Source: Larsenimonas rhizosphaerae (GTDB lineage: Bacteria; Pseudomonadota; Gammaproteobacteria; Pseudomonadales; Halomonadaceae). Taken from it: a stretch of 64,000 bases of DNA. Positions 44,739 to 54,562 of this stretch are shown here, piece by piece. A program made the translations under genes and the position numbers. Where the stretch lies: contig NZ_JAMLJK010000001.1 in the NCBI RefSeq assembly GCF_023700005.1, positions 1,409,096 to 1,473,095 on the forward strand, written 5' to 3'. Each line of letters opens with the position of its first letter. Position 1 is the first letter of the stretch. The notes under the pieces are model-generated. The model was not told the DNA's origin, ran no database searches, and saw nothing but the letters and a program-made list of their open reading frames with translations.

Positions 44739-45200
44739 ATGTTTGATGCCATACAGCAGTTTTTTGACCGCATGATGTCCGACGATGATCAGCGGCGTAA
44801 TCAGATCTCGGTCGAGCTTGCCAGTGCGGCGATTCTTTGTGAGGTCATGCGGGCTGATCAGACCGTAGCGCCGGAGGAAGTAGAGGTGATGAAGGCTGCA
44901 CTGGTGCGTCAGTTCAACCTTTCAGCCCCGGATGTCAATGAGTTGATGACGCTGGCGCGTCAGGAAACGGATGCCGCGGTGGATCACTATCAGTTCGTGC
45001 GGCTGCTCAACGACCAGCTTCCCCAAAAGGACCGATTCCACCTTTTGTGCGCCATGTGGCAGATTGCCTGGGCGGATGGGGAGCTGGCACCGCTTGAAGA
45101 GGCCCGTATTCGCAAGCTGGCCGACTTGCTGTTTTTAAGCCACAGCGACTTCATTCGGGCCAAGGTTCAGGTGCAGTCGCAGCGTGACGCCGCTGGATGA
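44739..45200 (+). CDS. TerB-like co-chaperone-fold protein
   Basis: A 153-aa protein of the tellurite-resistance TerB fold: a helical bundle with repeated acidic motifs (EVMRADQTVAPEEVE and IAWADGELAPLEEARIRKL) that resemble metal-binding EF-like turns. Real tellurite resistance is not implied. ATG at 44739 follows CAGGAGAG; an upstream in-frame start adds 14 residues. It sits between metG and apbC on the apbC strand. Confidence 0.82.
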   Translation: MFDAIQQFFDRMMSDDDQRRNQISVELASAAILCEVMRADQTVAPEEVEVMKAALVRQFNLSAPDVNELMTLARQETDAAVDHYQFVRLLNDQLPQKDRFHLLCAMWQIAWADGELAPLEEARIRKLADLLFLSHSDFIRAKVQVQSQRDAAG

Positions 45201-45319
45201 TAGTGCCGGGCTGTTGCCGTGTGCTTGTCGTCGGTGCCGCGTTATACTCGTCGGCCACGGACGTTGTATCGCGAGCGCGAGCGTTGCACTGAATTGAATG
45301 TTGCGGCAGGGAGAAGGGT

Positions 45320-46123
45320 ATGACAGGCACTATTACGCACATTGTGGCAGTGGCTTCCGGCAAGGGAGGCGTTGGCAAGTCTACCGTGACGGCCAATCTG
45401 GCTCTGGCGATGGCGGCAAGGGGCAAGCGTGTCGGCGTGCTGGATGCCGATATCTATGGTCCGAGTCAGGCGCAGATGATGGGCATTGCGCCAGGAACAC
45501 GTCCGAAGATTGTTGATGAGAAGACCATGCTGCCACTTGAGGCGCATGGCATGAAGATCATGTCGATGGCTTTTTTGACGGATATAGAGACCGCCATGGC
45601 CTGGCGAGGGCCGATGGTGTCAGGCGCCTTCCAGCAGCTGCTTGACCAGACCCGATGGGGAGAGCTGGATTATCTCTTCATTGACATGCCACCAGGTACC
45701 GGTGATATCCAGCTGACACTGGCACAGAAGGTGCCGGTCGCCGGTGCGGTGATCGTCACGACACCGCAGGATATTGCGTTGCTGGACGCCCGTCGTGGTA
45801 TCGAAATGTTCCGCAAGGTCAAGGTACCGGTCCTTGGCGTGATCGAGAACATGAGTACCCACGTCTGCTCGCAGTGCGGTCATGAAGAGGCCGTATTCGG
45901 TGACGGAGGCGGCGAGCGCATCGCGGCGCAGTATGATACCCGCCTGCTGGGTCAGCTTCCGTTGACGATGTCCATACGCGAGCAGGTGGATGGCGGTCGA
46001 CCAACGGTGGTTGCCGCACCTGACAGTGATATCGCGACTACCTTTGCCAGAATGGCCGGTGAGGTGGATGAGTCACTGGGTGCCCGGGTTGCATCGACGG
46101 GCCCTTCGATCAGTTTTGAATAG
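45320..46123 (+). CDS. apbC: Mrp/ApbC-type Fe-S cluster carrier ATPase
   Basis: A 267-aa P-loop NTPase of the Mrp/NBP35 family that binds and transfers 4Fe-4S clusters. It shows the deviant Walker A SGKGGVGKST (13-22), DADIYGPSQ, the switch FIDMPPGTGD and the cluster-binding CSQC. The N-terminal MIP18 (DUF59) domain of longer Mrp proteins is absent, so this is the ATPase-only form. It precedes dcd by 69 bases. Confidence 0.93.
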   Translation: MTGTITHIVAVASGKGGVGKSTVTANLALAMAARGKRVGVLDADIYGPSQAQMMGIAPGTRPKIVDEKTMLPLEAHGMKIMSMAFLTDIETAMAWRGPMVSGAFQQLLDQTRWGELDYLFIDMPPGTGDIQLTLAQKVPVAGAVIVTTPQDIALLDARRGIEMFRKVKVPVLGVIENMSTHVCSQCGHEEAVFGDGGGERIAAQYDTRLLGQLPLTMSIREQVDGGRPTVVAAPDSDIATTFARMAGEVDESLGARVASTGPSISFE

Positions 46124-46192
46124 TTACTGCCTACAATGATTGACACAGGGCCATTTGCAGGTGGTCCTGCCTACCAAGGATAAAGCCAGTTC

Positions 46193-46759
46193 ATGAGTAT
46201 CAAGTCGGATAAGTGGATTCGCCGCATGGCCGAGCAGGAGGGCATGATCGAGCCGTTCGAGTATGATCAGGTCCGTCAGGAAGAGGGGCGACGGGTCATC
46301 TCCTATGGCACTTCCAGCTATGGTTACGACGTGCGCTGTTCGGATGAGTTCAAGGTATTTACCAACATCCACTCGGCAACGGTTGATCCCAAGAATTTTG
46401 ATGAGAACAGCTTTGTTGATGTGAAGGGGGATGTCTGCGTTATACCGCCCAACTCCTTCGCACTGGCGCGCACCGTGGAGTATTTTCGAATCCCGCGGAG
46501 TGTGTTGACCATCTGTCTTGGCAAGTCGACCTATGCGCGCTGCGGCATTATCGTGAATGTCACGCCGCTGGAGCCCGAGTGGGAGGGACATGTGACGCTC
46601 GAGTTTTCCAACACCACCACTCTGCCGGCCAAGATCTACGCCAATGAGGGCGTGGCACAGATGCTGTTTCTGGAATCGGATGAGCCCTGTGATGTGTCCT
46701 ACAAGGACCGGGGTGGCAAGTACATGGGGCAGCGAGGCGTTACGTTGCCGCGTACCTGA
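46193..46759 (+). CDS. dcd: dCTP deaminase
   Basis: Dcd converts dCTP to dUTP, the main source of dTTP precursors in gammaproteobacteria. The 188-aa trimeric-fold protein has [11 protein letters not shown], the nucleotide-binding [10 protein letters not shown], the catalytic Glu in [15 protein letters not shown] and the C-terminal [20 protein letters not shown] lies before the ATG and an intrinsic terminator follows the stop. Confidence 0.97.
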   Translation: MSIKSDKWIRRMAEQEGMIEPFEYDQVRQEEGRRVISYGTSSYGYDVRCSDEFKVFTNIHSATVDPKNFDENSFVDVKGDVCVIPPNSFALARTVEYFRIPRSVLTICLGKSTYARCGIIVNVTPLEPEWEGHVTLEFSNTTTLPAKIYANEGVAQMLFLESDEPCDVSYKDRGGKYMGQRGVTLPRT

Positions 46760-46778
46760 GCAGTTTGAGCCTGATATT

Positions 46779-46809
46779 GAAAAAGCCCGGGAACATCCCG
46801 GGCTTTTTC
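46779..46809. terminator. Bidirectional terminator between dcd and the convergent dehydrogenase
   Basis: GAAAAAGCCCGGGA and its near complement CCCGGGCTTTTTC form a stem with flanking A and T tracts and a small ACAT loop. Confidence 0.9.
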
Positions 46810-46825
46810 ATGTCCTGCTGCTGCA

Positions 46826-47839
46826 TCAGGGAATGACGGTCAGAACCAGCTTGCCGATGGCATGGCCATCGTCAAGTCGCTGATGGGTCTGTGCCAGGTT
46901 ATCCGGTGTCAGGGGGCCCATGATCTCATTGAGTGTGGTACGAACACTGCCGGCATCCACCAGCCCGGCCAGTCGTGCAAGAATCTGTCCCTGTCGTTCA
47001 GGCCGGAAGGCATACATGCTGCGCGTGAACATGAACTCCCAGTGCAGGCTGACGGATTTGGACTGGAGATCCGTAATGTTGGGTGCATCACCGGTTTCCA
47101 CAATTGCCACGATGCCGCCAAACGGGGCAATCAGATGAGCCATGTTGTTCCAGTGCGCATTCAGGTCATGGCAGCAGAAGATATAATCCACCTGGTCAAT
47201 GCCATGTGATGTCAGGTCATTGACCAGGTCGTGGTGGTTGACCACGTGATGTGCGCCAAGGCTTTCACACCACTGGCGTGACATGTCCCTTGATGCAGTA
47301 GCGATAACCTCGATGCCGGTCAGGGCGCGCGCCAGTTGAATGGCAATCGAACCAACACCGCCAGCGCCATTGATGATCAGCAGGCGTTCACCCTGGTGTG
47401 CCTGGCTGCCTTCATCAAGGCGCAGCTTGTCAAACAGGCCCTCCCATGCCGTCAGGGCCGTCAGGGGCAGGGCGGCAGCTTCCTCGGGTTCCAGGCTATC
47501 AGGCGCGCCGGCTACCAGCCGATGGTCAATGCACTGATACTCGCTGTTGCAGCCTGGCCGGGTAACATCGCCGGCGTAGTACACCCGATCGCCGTTTTTG
47601 AATCCTTGAACGTCAGGGCCCACTGCGCTGACCTGCCCGCAGGCATCCCAGCCCAGAGTGATGGGAGAATCGATCGGCTTGAGGTGGCCTGCACGTACCT
47701 TGGTATCGACCGGGTTGACCGAGACCGCTTCAATGCGTACCTGCAACTCGCCAGGTCCCGGGTGGGGCGTTTCCAGTTCTGAGATGCTGAAGCTGTCCGG
47801 GGTGGGAAGTTCTGATCCGGTGGTGGTCACTGCTTTCAT
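46826..47839 (-). CDS. Quinone oxidoreductase / alcohol dehydrogenase-like protein (MDR superfamily)
   Basis: A 337-aa medium-chain dehydrogenase. It has the N-terminal GroES-like half (EAVSVNPVDTKVRAG, GWDACGQVSAVG), a Rossmann half with INGAGGVGSIAIQLARAL, and lacks the structural-zinc Cys cluster, so it belongs to the zinc-free quinone-oxidoreductase branch. Substrate unknown. ATG at 47839 gives the typical MKAV start; an ATG at 47866 lacks a ribosome site. It is followed upstream, on the same strand, by the LysR gene. Confidence 0.82.
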   Translation of the reverse strand: MKAVTTTGSELPTPDSFSISELETPHPGPGELQVRIEAVSVNPVDTKVRAGHLKPIDSPITLGWDACGQVSAVGPDVQGFKNGDRVYYAGDVTRPGCNSEYQCIDHRLVAGAPDSLEPEEAAALPLTALTAWEGLFDKLRLDEGSQAHQGERLLIINGAGGVGSIAIQLARALTGIEVIATASRDMSRQWCESLGAHHVVNHHDLVNDLTSHGIDQVDYIFCCHDLNAHWNNMAHLIAPFGGIVAIVETGDAPNITDLQSKSVSLHWEFMFTRSMYAFRPERQGQILARLAGLVDAGSVRTTLNEIMGPLTPDNLAQTHQRLDDGHAIGKLVLTVIP

Positions 47840-47916
47840 GAGAGGGTCCTGTACTGGTTTTTCCATGGGCTACAGCATAGATGGGAACATCCATGAATGC
47901 ATGGCTGCTTCCTGTC

Positions 47917-48891
47917 TCATGGCGTACAGAAAAAGCTCGGGCCATTGACCGGGGTGCGTGGCGCACGGAAATGGGCGTTGAGCTCAGGCAGTATTTCATG
48001 CAGGAAGCGCAGGAAAAGCTCGGTCACCGGTGTCGGGTAACGATCGCGCGGGTAGACGGTGCACCAGGAGCGGCGTAGCGGGAACCCTGAAATATCCGGC
48101 GAAGCCAGCAGGCCGGAGGCCAGTTCGAGCGACACGGATAGCCTGGGAAGTACCGCCACCCCCAGATGCGCCATGACGCCCTGTTTGATGGCTTCGTTGG
48201 AACCCAGTTCGAGCGTGTGCAGAAGCGAGGTGCGCTCCCGGGTAATGAACTCCTCGAAGGCGGTACGGGTACCGGAGCCAGGTTCACGCATCAGTACAAA
48301 ATAGCGGGTGAAATCCTCCAGCGTCGGCCGCTCGCTGGTCATCAGAGGGTGGCCCGGCCAGACGATGGGAATCATTTCGTTATCGAGAATCGGCATGAAG
48401 GTCAGATTACGGTCATCCGGCACCATGCCCATGATGACAAGGTCGTCACGCCGCTCGGCCAGCCGTTCAAGCGCCTGACCTCGGTTCACGACGCGAAGCC
48501 GAATCTGAACCTCGGGGTAGCGGGCGCGAAAGCGAGCCAGAATATGGGGTACGACATACTGGGCCGTACTGACAGCGGCAATATTCAGCTCGCCACGAAT
48601 CTTGCCTGCCAGTTCGGAAAGTTCCATCTGAAGGCTTGATACTTCGCCGAAGATTGCACTGACGGAGGCTGCCAGCGCATCGGCAGCGGGCAGGATATGC
48701 AATGTCTTGCCGGCATACTTGAACAGTGACTGCTCAAGGGCCTGTTCAAGTTGGCGAATCTGAGCACTGACCGCGGGTTGCGTCAGCCCGAGTTGCTCGG
48801 CTGCACGCGAGTAGGACTGTTGGCGGTGAACTGCCTGAAATACCTGAAGCTGGCGAAAGGTCAGCCTGTTCAATAAGTTAACGCGGGACAT
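47917..48891 (-). CDS. pycR: LysR-type regulator divergent from pyruvate carboxylase (PycR-like)
   Basis: A 324-aa LysR regulator. The N-terminal helix-turn-helix is clear (TFRQLQVFQAVHRQQSYSRAAEQLGLTQPAVSAQI) and is followed by a substrate-binding domain. Its place divergent from pycA/oadA matches PycR of Pseudomonas aeruginosa, so it probably controls anaplerotic pyruvate carboxylase; this is context-based. A perfect 18-base palindrome lies in the 171-base gap to pycA. Confidence 0.85.
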   Translation of the reverse strand: MSRVNLLNRLTFRQLQVFQAVHRQQSYSRAAEQLGLTQPAVSAQIRQLEQALEQSLFKYAGKTLHILPAADALAASVSAIFGEVSSLQMELSELAGKIRGELNIAAVSTAQYVVPHILARFRARYPEVQIRLRVVNRGQALERLAERRDDLVIMGMVPDDRNLTFMPILDNEMIPIVWPGHPLMTSERPTLEDFTRYFVLMREPGSGTRTAFEEFITRERTSLLHTLELGSNEAIKQGVMAHLGVAVLPRLSVSLELASGLLASPDISGFPLRRSWCTVYPRDRYPTPVTELFLRFLHEILPELNAHFRAPRTPVNGPSFFCTP

Positions 48892-48941
48892 GACGACCCC
48901 TGCCGTTGAGGTATAAGCAATACATTATAGTCTGGCAAAAA

Positions 48942-48959
48942 AATATCAACTTTGATATT
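48942..48959. promoter_or_regulatory. Perfect palindrome in the pycR-pycA gap (candidate operator)
   Basis: AATATCAA and TTGATATT form an exact inverted repeat with a two-base CT centre, 50 bases from the pycR start and 104 bases from the pycA start. It is AT-rich against a GC-rich background. LysR proteins bind dyads of this kind, so PycR is the first candidate. Confidence 0.6.
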
Positions 48960-49062
48960 GGTTGAACCTTCTCTAAGGTGGCTTGACATGGCCGGTGCCG
49001 GGTCAGCGTGCCTCTTGGCATGTATGACAGTGCACAATAATAACCTTCGGAGAGCCGCCAGA

Positions 49063-50478
49063 ATGTTCAAGAAGATATTGATTGCCAATCGCGGTGAGAT
49101 TGCTGTGCGCATTGTACGCACTTGCGCTGAAATGGGCATCCTTAGTGTGGCAATCTTTACCGACCCTGACCGATTTTCCCTGCATGTGAAACGGGCTGAC
49201 GAGGCGCATTTCATCGGTGATGATGCCCTTGCAGGCTATCTTGATCCGAGGCGCATTGTGGATCTGGCACGTGAAGCCGGCTGCGATGCGATTCACCCGG
49301 GGTATGGCTTTTTGTCAGAAAATGATGAATTCGCCCGTATCTGCCATCAGGCCGGCATTGCCTTTATCGGCCCAGCCTCGGAAGTCATCGCCGGGATGGG
49401 CAACAAGACACATGCACGTGCTTCGATGATCAAGGCTGGCGTGCCTGTGACACCGGGCTCGGAAGGGAACCTTGCCAACAAGCAGGAGGCTCTGACACTG
49501 GCCGAGGAGATCGGTTACCCGATCATGCTCAAGGCCACCTCCGGCGGTGGCGGACGCGGCATCCGGCGCTGCGATAGTGCTGATCAGCTCGACCAGGCCT
49601 GGGATCGGGTTATTTCAGAAGCTACCAAGGCATTTGGCAGCGCAGATGTATTCATGGAGAAGTGTGTTGTCGATCCGCTTCACATTGAAGTGCAGATTCT
49701 GGCTGACAGCCACGGTAACGTGATTCACCTGTTCGAGCGGGACTGCTCGATCCAGCGCCGTAACCAGAAGCTTATCGAAGTAGCCCCCAGCCCGCAGCTG
49801 ACGCCCGAGCAGCGCACCTACGTCGGTGAGCAGGCCGTCAAGGCGGCGAGAGCGGTAGGGTACGAAAACGCCGGTACGGTCGAATTTCTGGTGCGCGACA
49901 ACGAAGTGTATTTCATGGAAATGAATACGCGAGTACAGGTCGAGCACACGATCACCGAGGAAATTACCGGTGTGGACATCGTACGCGAGCAGATCCGCAT
50001 CGCCGCAGGCATGAAGCTGACCTATCGCCAGGAAGATATCATGCTGCATGGGTTTGCCATGCAGTTTCGCATCAATGCCGAAGATCCCAAAAACGACTTC
50101 CTGCCGACCTTCGGGCGTATTACCCGTTATTACGCTCCCGGTGGTCCTGGGGTGCGTGTCGATACCGCGATCTATACCGGCTATGACATTCCTCCCTACT
50201 TTGACTCCATGTGTCTGAAACTGGTGGTCTGGGCCATGACCTGGGATGACGTGCTGGAGCGAGGCATTCGGGCCCTGAATGATATGCGGGTACAGGGGGT
50301 CAAGACGACCGCACCCTATTATCAGGAAATCCTGCGTCATCCGGAGTTTCGTGCTCGCCGGTTCAATACCGGATTTGTCCCGGCGCATCCAGAGCTTTTG
50401 AATTATTCCGAGAAGCGTCATCCCGAAGGGGTGGCACTGGCGATTGCCGCCGCCATTGCTGCCCATGCCGGGCTGTGA
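49063..50478 (+). CDS. pycA: Pyruvate carboxylase subunit A (biotin carboxylase)
   Basis: This 471-aa ATP-grasp biotin carboxylase has KILIANRGEIAVRIVR at the start, the glycine-rich SGGGGRGIRR and the catalytic MNTRVQVEHTITEEITG. Length equals that of P. aeruginosa PycA. With the next gene it forms the two-subunit pyruvate carboxylase that refills oxaloacetate. ATG at 49063 follows CGGAGA; a longer frame adds 37 unrelated residues. A PycR-like LysR gene is divergent upstream. Confidence 0.93.
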   Translation: MFKKILIANRGEIAVRIVRTCAEMGILSVAIFTDPDRFSLHVKRADEAHFIGDDALAGYLDPRRIVDLAREAGCDAIHPGYGFLSENDEFARICHQAGIAFIGPASEVIAGMGNKTHARASMIKAGVPVTPGSEGNLANKQEALTLAEEIGYPIMLKATSGGGGRGIRRCDSADQLDQAWDRVISEATKAFGSADVFMEKCVVDPLHIEVQILADSHGNVIHLFERDCSIQRRNQKLIEVAPSPQLTPEQRTYVGEQAVKAARAVGYENAGTVEFLVRDNEVYFMEMNTRVQVEHTITEEITGVDIVREQIRIAAGMKLTYRQEDIMLHGFAMQFRINAEDPKNDFLPTFGRITRYYAPGGPGVRVDTAIYTGYDIPPYFDSMCLKLVVWAMTWDDVLERGIRALNDMRVQGVKTTAPYYQEILRHPEFRARRFNTGFVPAHPELLNYSEKRHPEGVALAIAAAIAAHAGL

Positions 50479-50529
50479 TGGTGTGTCGAAGATTACTACA
50501 ACGATAATTGTCTGATCAGGAGTAACCCC

Positions 50530-52329
50530 ATGAGTTCAACCGTCCATATCACCGATGTGGTTCTGCGTGATGGCCATCAGTCCCTGATTGCTACCCGGAT
50601 GCGTACCGAAGACATGCTGCCGATCTGTGACCGGCTGGACCGCATCGGCTACAACGCGCTGGAAGTGTGGGGGGGCGCCACCTTTGATGCCTGCGTACGG
50701 TTTCTGAAGGAAGATCCCTGGGCACGTCTTGCAGCGCTCAAGGATGCCTTGCCGAATACCCCGCTGCAGATGTTGCTGCGCGGTCAGAATCTACTGGGCT
50801 ATCGTCATTACGCCGATGACGTGGTGAAGGCCTTCGTTGAGCGCTCGGCGGCTAACGGCATTGATATCTTCCGCGTATTCGATGCGCTGAATGATCTGCG
50901 TAACCTTGAAACCGCCATGAAGGCAGTCAAGGATGCCGGCAAGCATGCGCAGGGCACTATCTGTTATACGGTCAGCCCGGTGCATACCGTGGATCTGTAC
51001 CTGCAGCAGGCGCGCGATCTGGTCAACATGGGCGCAGATTCCATCGCGATCAAGGACATGGCCGGGCTCCTGACTCCTTACGCAACCCATGATCTGGTCA
51101 AGGCGCTGGTGGATGCTGTCGACGTGCCGATTCACCTTCATGGTCACTCGACTGCCGGGCTTGCTTCCCAGTGTCAGATCAAGGCCGTGGAAGCAGGCTG
51201 TCGTCATCTGGATACCTGTATCTCGGCCTTTGCAGGGGGCACCAGCCATCCCGCTACCGAGTCAATGGTGGCCTCCTTCAAGGGCACCGAGTTCGATACC
51301 GGGCTGGATCTCGAGTCGCTCAAGGAAGTCGGCGACTACTTCCGCGAAGTGCGTAAAAAGTATGCCGGCTTTGAAAGTGAGTTTACCCGGGAAGATGTAT
51401 CGGTTCAGATCAATCAGGTACCGGGCGGCATGATGTCGAACCTGGCCAGCCAGATGAAAGAGCAGAATGCCCTGTCACGCATTCATGACGTGTTTGCCGA
51501 AATTCCCCATGTGCGCAAGGACCTCGGTTATCCGCCGCTGGTGACACCGACGTCCCAGATTGTCGGTACCCAGGCCGTGATGAACGTACTGAGCGGCGAG
51601 CGCTACAAGACCATCACCAACGAAGTGAAGCGTTATCTGCAGGGTGGCTATGGTCAGGCGCCTGCCGAAGTGGATCCTGCCCTGCTGAAGCAGGCCATCG
51701 GCAATGCACCGGTAGAAGAAGGGCGTCCGGCTGATCTGCTGTCGCCGGAAATGGCGCGGCTGGAAGAAGCCAGTGCCGAGTGGGCCGAAAGTGCCGAAGA
51801 TGTACTGACCTACGCCATGTTCCCGGATCTGGGGGAGCAGTTCCTCAAGGACCGTCGTAACGGCACGCTGGTGCCCGAAGCGATCCCTGGAACGTCTGCC
51901 ACGGATCGGCCTGTCAGTGAAGGCGTGCCCACCGAGTTCGTGATCGATGTGCACGGCGAGTCCTATGAAGTGCAGATCACGGGGGTGGGCAGTGCCGATG
52001 GCAGCAAGCGTCGCATTTACATGACGCTGGACGGCATGCCTGAAGAGGTGGTTTTCGATGCACGTGGTGAGTATGTCCGTGACGAGTCGGGATCCGGCCG
52101 GCTTCAGGCCAGTGCGCCAGGCCATGTCACCACCTCGATGCCCGGCAATATCGTTGATGTGCTGGTCAGTGTCGGAGACAGCGTCAAGGAGGGGCAGGCC
52201 GTACTGGTTTCCGAAGCCATGAAGATGGAGACTGAAATTCAGGCGCGGGTGGCTGGAACGGTCAAGGCCATTCATGTTGGCAAGGGTGATCGGGTTGTTC
52301 CGGGTGAAGTGCTGGTCGAGATCGAGTAG
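50530..52329 (+). CDS. oadA: Pyruvate carboxylase subunit B / oxaloacetate decarboxylase alpha-type
   Basis: A 599-aa carboxyltransferase with the TIM-barrel start VVLRDGHQSLIATRMR, the metal site HLHGHSTAGL, a conserved FKGTEFDTGLD segment, and a C-terminal biotinyl domain with the biotinylated Lys565 in SEAMKMETEI. Paired with PycA and no membrane OadB/OadG nearby, it is best read as the carboxyltransferase subunit of a soluble pyruvate carboxylase. AGGAG precedes the ATG. Confidence 0.93.
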   Translation: MSSTVHITDVVLRDGHQSLIATRMRTEDMLPICDRLDRIGYNALEVWGGATFDACVRFLKEDPWARLAALKDALPNTPLQMLLRGQNLLGYRHYADDVVKAFVERSAANGIDIFRVFDALNDLRNLETAMKAVKDAGKHAQGTICYTVSPVHTVDLYLQQARDLVNMGADSIAIKDMAGLLTPYATHDLVKALVDAVDVPIHLHGHSTAGLASQCQIKAVEAGCRHLDTCISAFAGGTSHPATESMVASFKGTEFDTGLDLESLKEVGDYFREVRKKYAGFESEFTREDVSVQINQVPGGMMSNLASQMKEQNALSRIHDVFAEIPHVRKDLGYPPLVTPTSQIVGTQAVMNVLSGERYKTITNEVKRYLQGGYGQAPAEVDPALLKQAIGNAPVEEGRPADLLSPEMARLEEASAEWAESAEDVLTYAMFPDLGEQFLKDRRNGTLVPEAIPGTSATDRPVSEGVPTEFVIDVHGESYEVQITGVGSADGSKRRIYMTLDGMPEEVVFDARGEYVRDESGSGRLQASAPGHVTTSMPGNIVDVLVSVGDSVKEGQAVLVSEAMKMETEIQARVAGTVKAIHVGKGDRVVPGEVLVEIE

Positions 52330-52365
52330 GATCAACGCCATATTCAAGATAGAGCGGGAGGGGTG

Positions 52366-52986
52366 ATGGAGCATGATTGGGTGACGTTCGCCAGGCAATT
52401 GCGCTCCATTGCCCAGACCGGACAGACCTATACCACCAATCACTTCGAGCTGGAGCGGTATCGCCAGCTCGAAGTATTGACCAACCAGATGTTCGCCGTG
52501 CTGGCAGATGTGCCGGTCAGCCGGGTAGAGAATTTCATTATTCCCGATGCCGGTTACGCGACCCCGAAGGTAGACGTGCGGGGCGCCGTGTTTCGGGATG
52601 GAAAAATACTGCTGGTGCAGGAGCATCGGGATGGTCGCTGGGCTCTGCCCGGGGGATGGGCTGATGTCTGTGAAGGGCCTTCCGAGGGGGTGATTCGCGA
52701 GATCTTCGAAGAGGCCGGACACGAAGCCATCAATCCGCGCCTGGTCATGCTGAAGGATCGCAGTATGCACCCCTATGCCTACCCCACGCCGGATCATGTC
52801 TACAAGCTGTTTTATCTCTGTGATCACGTGGGTGGCGAATTCGTACCCAATACCGAAACCGATGATGCCCGTTTTTTTGCACTGGATGACTTGCCGCCAT
52901 TATCGCTGGGACGAACCATTGCTGAAGATATCCATCAGTGCTGGGCCTTTGCCACGGGCGAGGTGACCACAGTGAGCTCTGATTGA
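52366..52986 (+). CDS. Nudix hydrolase with N-terminal helical domain
   Basis: A 206-aa protein with a helical Nudix_N-type domain (about 1-60) and a Nudix domain. The full box is present: Gly97, Glu103, then REIFEEAG (111-118). It likely hydrolyses a nucleoside diphosphate derivative such as ADP-ribose; the substrate is unknown. Start ATG at 52366 follows GGGAGG; a GTG three bases earlier is possible. It may be read through from oadA. Confidence 0.88.
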   Translation: MEHDWVTFARQLRSIAQTGQTYTTNHFELERYRQLEVLTNQMFAVLADVPVSRVENFIIPDAGYATPKVDVRGAVFRDGKILLVQEHRDGRWALPGGWADVCEGPSEGVIREIFEEAGHEAINPRLVMLKDRSMHPYAYPTPDHVYKLFYLCDHVGGEFVPNTETDDARFFALDDLPPLSLGRTIAEDIHQCWAFATGEVTTVSSD

Positions 52987-53020
52987 TTGCGAGTCTGCTG
53001 CAGCCTAAATGGAAGACATG

Positions 53021-53047
53021 AAAAAGGCGGCTCTTGAGCCGCCTTTT
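53021..53047. terminator. Bidirectional terminator between the Nudix gene and pyk
   Basis: AAAAAGGCGGCTC and GAGCCGCCTTTT form a near-perfect stem with A and T tracts on both sides. Confidence 0.9.
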
Positions 53048-53061
53048 CCGTTCATTCAGTA

Positions 53062-54534
53062 TCAGTCGCCGATGTGGCTGCCAATCTGAACGATTTTCAT
53101 GCTGTTGGTGCCGCCCTGGGCATTGATGTGGTCACCGCGGGTCAGGATGACGTAGTCGCCTTCCGAGGCAATGTTGCGGCTTTCGATTTCGGAAATGGCC
53201 CGCTTGTTGACCTCACTGTTCGGCATGTCATCGGTATCGAACAGAATCGGCGTCACCCCCCGGTACAGGGCCATGCGACGAAGCGTGCGCTTGTGGCCTG
53301 AAAGGGCAATGATCGGCAGGCCGGAGCGGATACGCGAGGCCAGCAGGGGGGTATAACCGGTTTCGGTCAGACAGGCGATGGCAGCGACACCCTTGAGGTG
53401 GTTGGCTGCATACATGGCAGACAGGGCAACGGTTTCATCGATGCGCGTGAAGCCTTCATTCATGCGGTGCTTGGATTCCTGTGCAGCGCGCTCACGCTCG
53501 GCACCCAGGCACAGACGGTTCATCGCTTCGATGGTTTCAACCGGGAACTTGCCCGCGGCCGTTTCGGCCGACAGCATTACGGCGTCAGTCCCGTCCAGTA
53601 CAGCGTTGGCGACGTCGAATACTTCAGCGCGGGTCGGCAGTGGCGACTCGATCATCGATTCCATCATCTGCGTGGCCGTGATAACCGACCGGTTGAGCTG
53701 GCGTGCACGCGCAATCATGCGCTTCTGGACGCCGATCAGCTGTGCATCACCGATTTCAACACCCAGATCACCACGGGCGACCATTACCGCATCAGAAGCA
53801 ATGATGATGCCATCAAGGGTCGCTTCATCGTTGACGGCTTCTGCGCGCTCGACCTTGGCGACCAGTGCAATGTGCTTGCCTTCCTCGCCCAGCAGCTGAC
53901 GCGCCAGTTTCATGTCTTCACCCGAGCGGGGGAAGGATACGGCCAGGTAGTCCACATCAATGGAAATGGCGGTTTTCATGTCTTCCTTGTCCTTGTCGGT
54001 CAATGCCGACGCGGACAGGCCGCCACCCTGCTTGTTGATGCCCTTGTTGTTGGACAGCTTGCCACCGACCTGTACGCGGCAGTTGATCTTGCTGCCTTCG
54101 ACCGATTCGACTTCAAAGACCACGCGGCCATCGTCAAGCAGCAGCACATCGCCGCTGGTGACATCATCAGCGAGCTGTTCGTAGTCGCAGCCAACCTGAT
54201 GCTGATCGCCTTCATCGCGGCCCAGAGAGATGTCAATTACGAACTTGTCATTGTCCTGGACCGTAACCGGGCCATCCTTGAAGCGGGCAATACGAATCTT
54301 GGGTCCCTGCAGATCCCCCAGAATAGCCACGTTGCGGTGGTGGCGTGCTGCCGCTTCGCGAACGGCTTCAGCGCGCTGGCGGTGATCATCTGCACTGCCG
54401 TGAGAAAAGTTGAGGCGAACGACATCGACCCCGGCCTTGACCATGGCATCAAGCACACCGGGTTCGTCACTGGCCGGCCCCAGAGTGGCAACGATCTTGG
54501 TACGGCGAATGGGGTCGTGCAACGCATACGGCAT
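53062..54534 (-). CDS. pyk: Pyruvate kinase
   Basis: Pyk converts phosphoenolpyruvate and ADP to pyruvate and ATP. The 490-aa protein has the N-terminal RRTKIVATLGPAS, LNFSHGS, the signature MVARGDLGVEIG, the TATQMMESMI region and a C-terminal regulatory domain. Type (PykA or PykF) is not assigned. ATG at 54534 follows AAGGAG; a 31-residue upstream extension is not conserved. A palindromic site lies 29-50 bases upstream of the start. Confidence 0.95.
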   Translation of the reverse strand: MPYALHDPIRRTKIVATLGPASDEPGVLDAMVKAGVDVVRLNFSHGSADDHRQRAEAVREAAARHHRNVAILGDLQGPKIRIARFKDGPVTVQDNDKFVIDISLGRDEGDQHQVGCDYEQLADDVTSGDVLLLDDGRVVFEVESVEGSKINCRVQVGGKLSNNKGINKQGGGLSASALTDKDKEDMKTAISIDVDYLAVSFPRSGEDMKLARQLLGEEGKHIALVAKVERAEAVNDEATLDGIIIASDAVMVARGDLGVEIGDAQLIGVQKRMIARARQLNRSVITATQMMESMIESPLPTRAEVFDVANAVLDGTDAVMLSAETAAGKFPVETIEAMNRLCLGAERERAAQESKHRMNEGFTRIDETVALSAMYAANHLKGVAAIACLTETGYTPLLASRIRSGLPIIALSGHKRTLRRMALYRGVTPILFDTDDMPNSEVNKRAISEIESRNIASEGDYVILTRGDHINAQGGTNSMKIVQIGSHIGD

Positions 54535-54562
54535 AGGGTTTGTCTCCTTGGGCGAAAAATAG

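Noticed and set aside
51475-52827. 450-aa minus-strand open frame across oadA and the Nudix gene
   Set aside because: Spans two genes with clear motifs on the other strand, so it cannot be real coding sequence.
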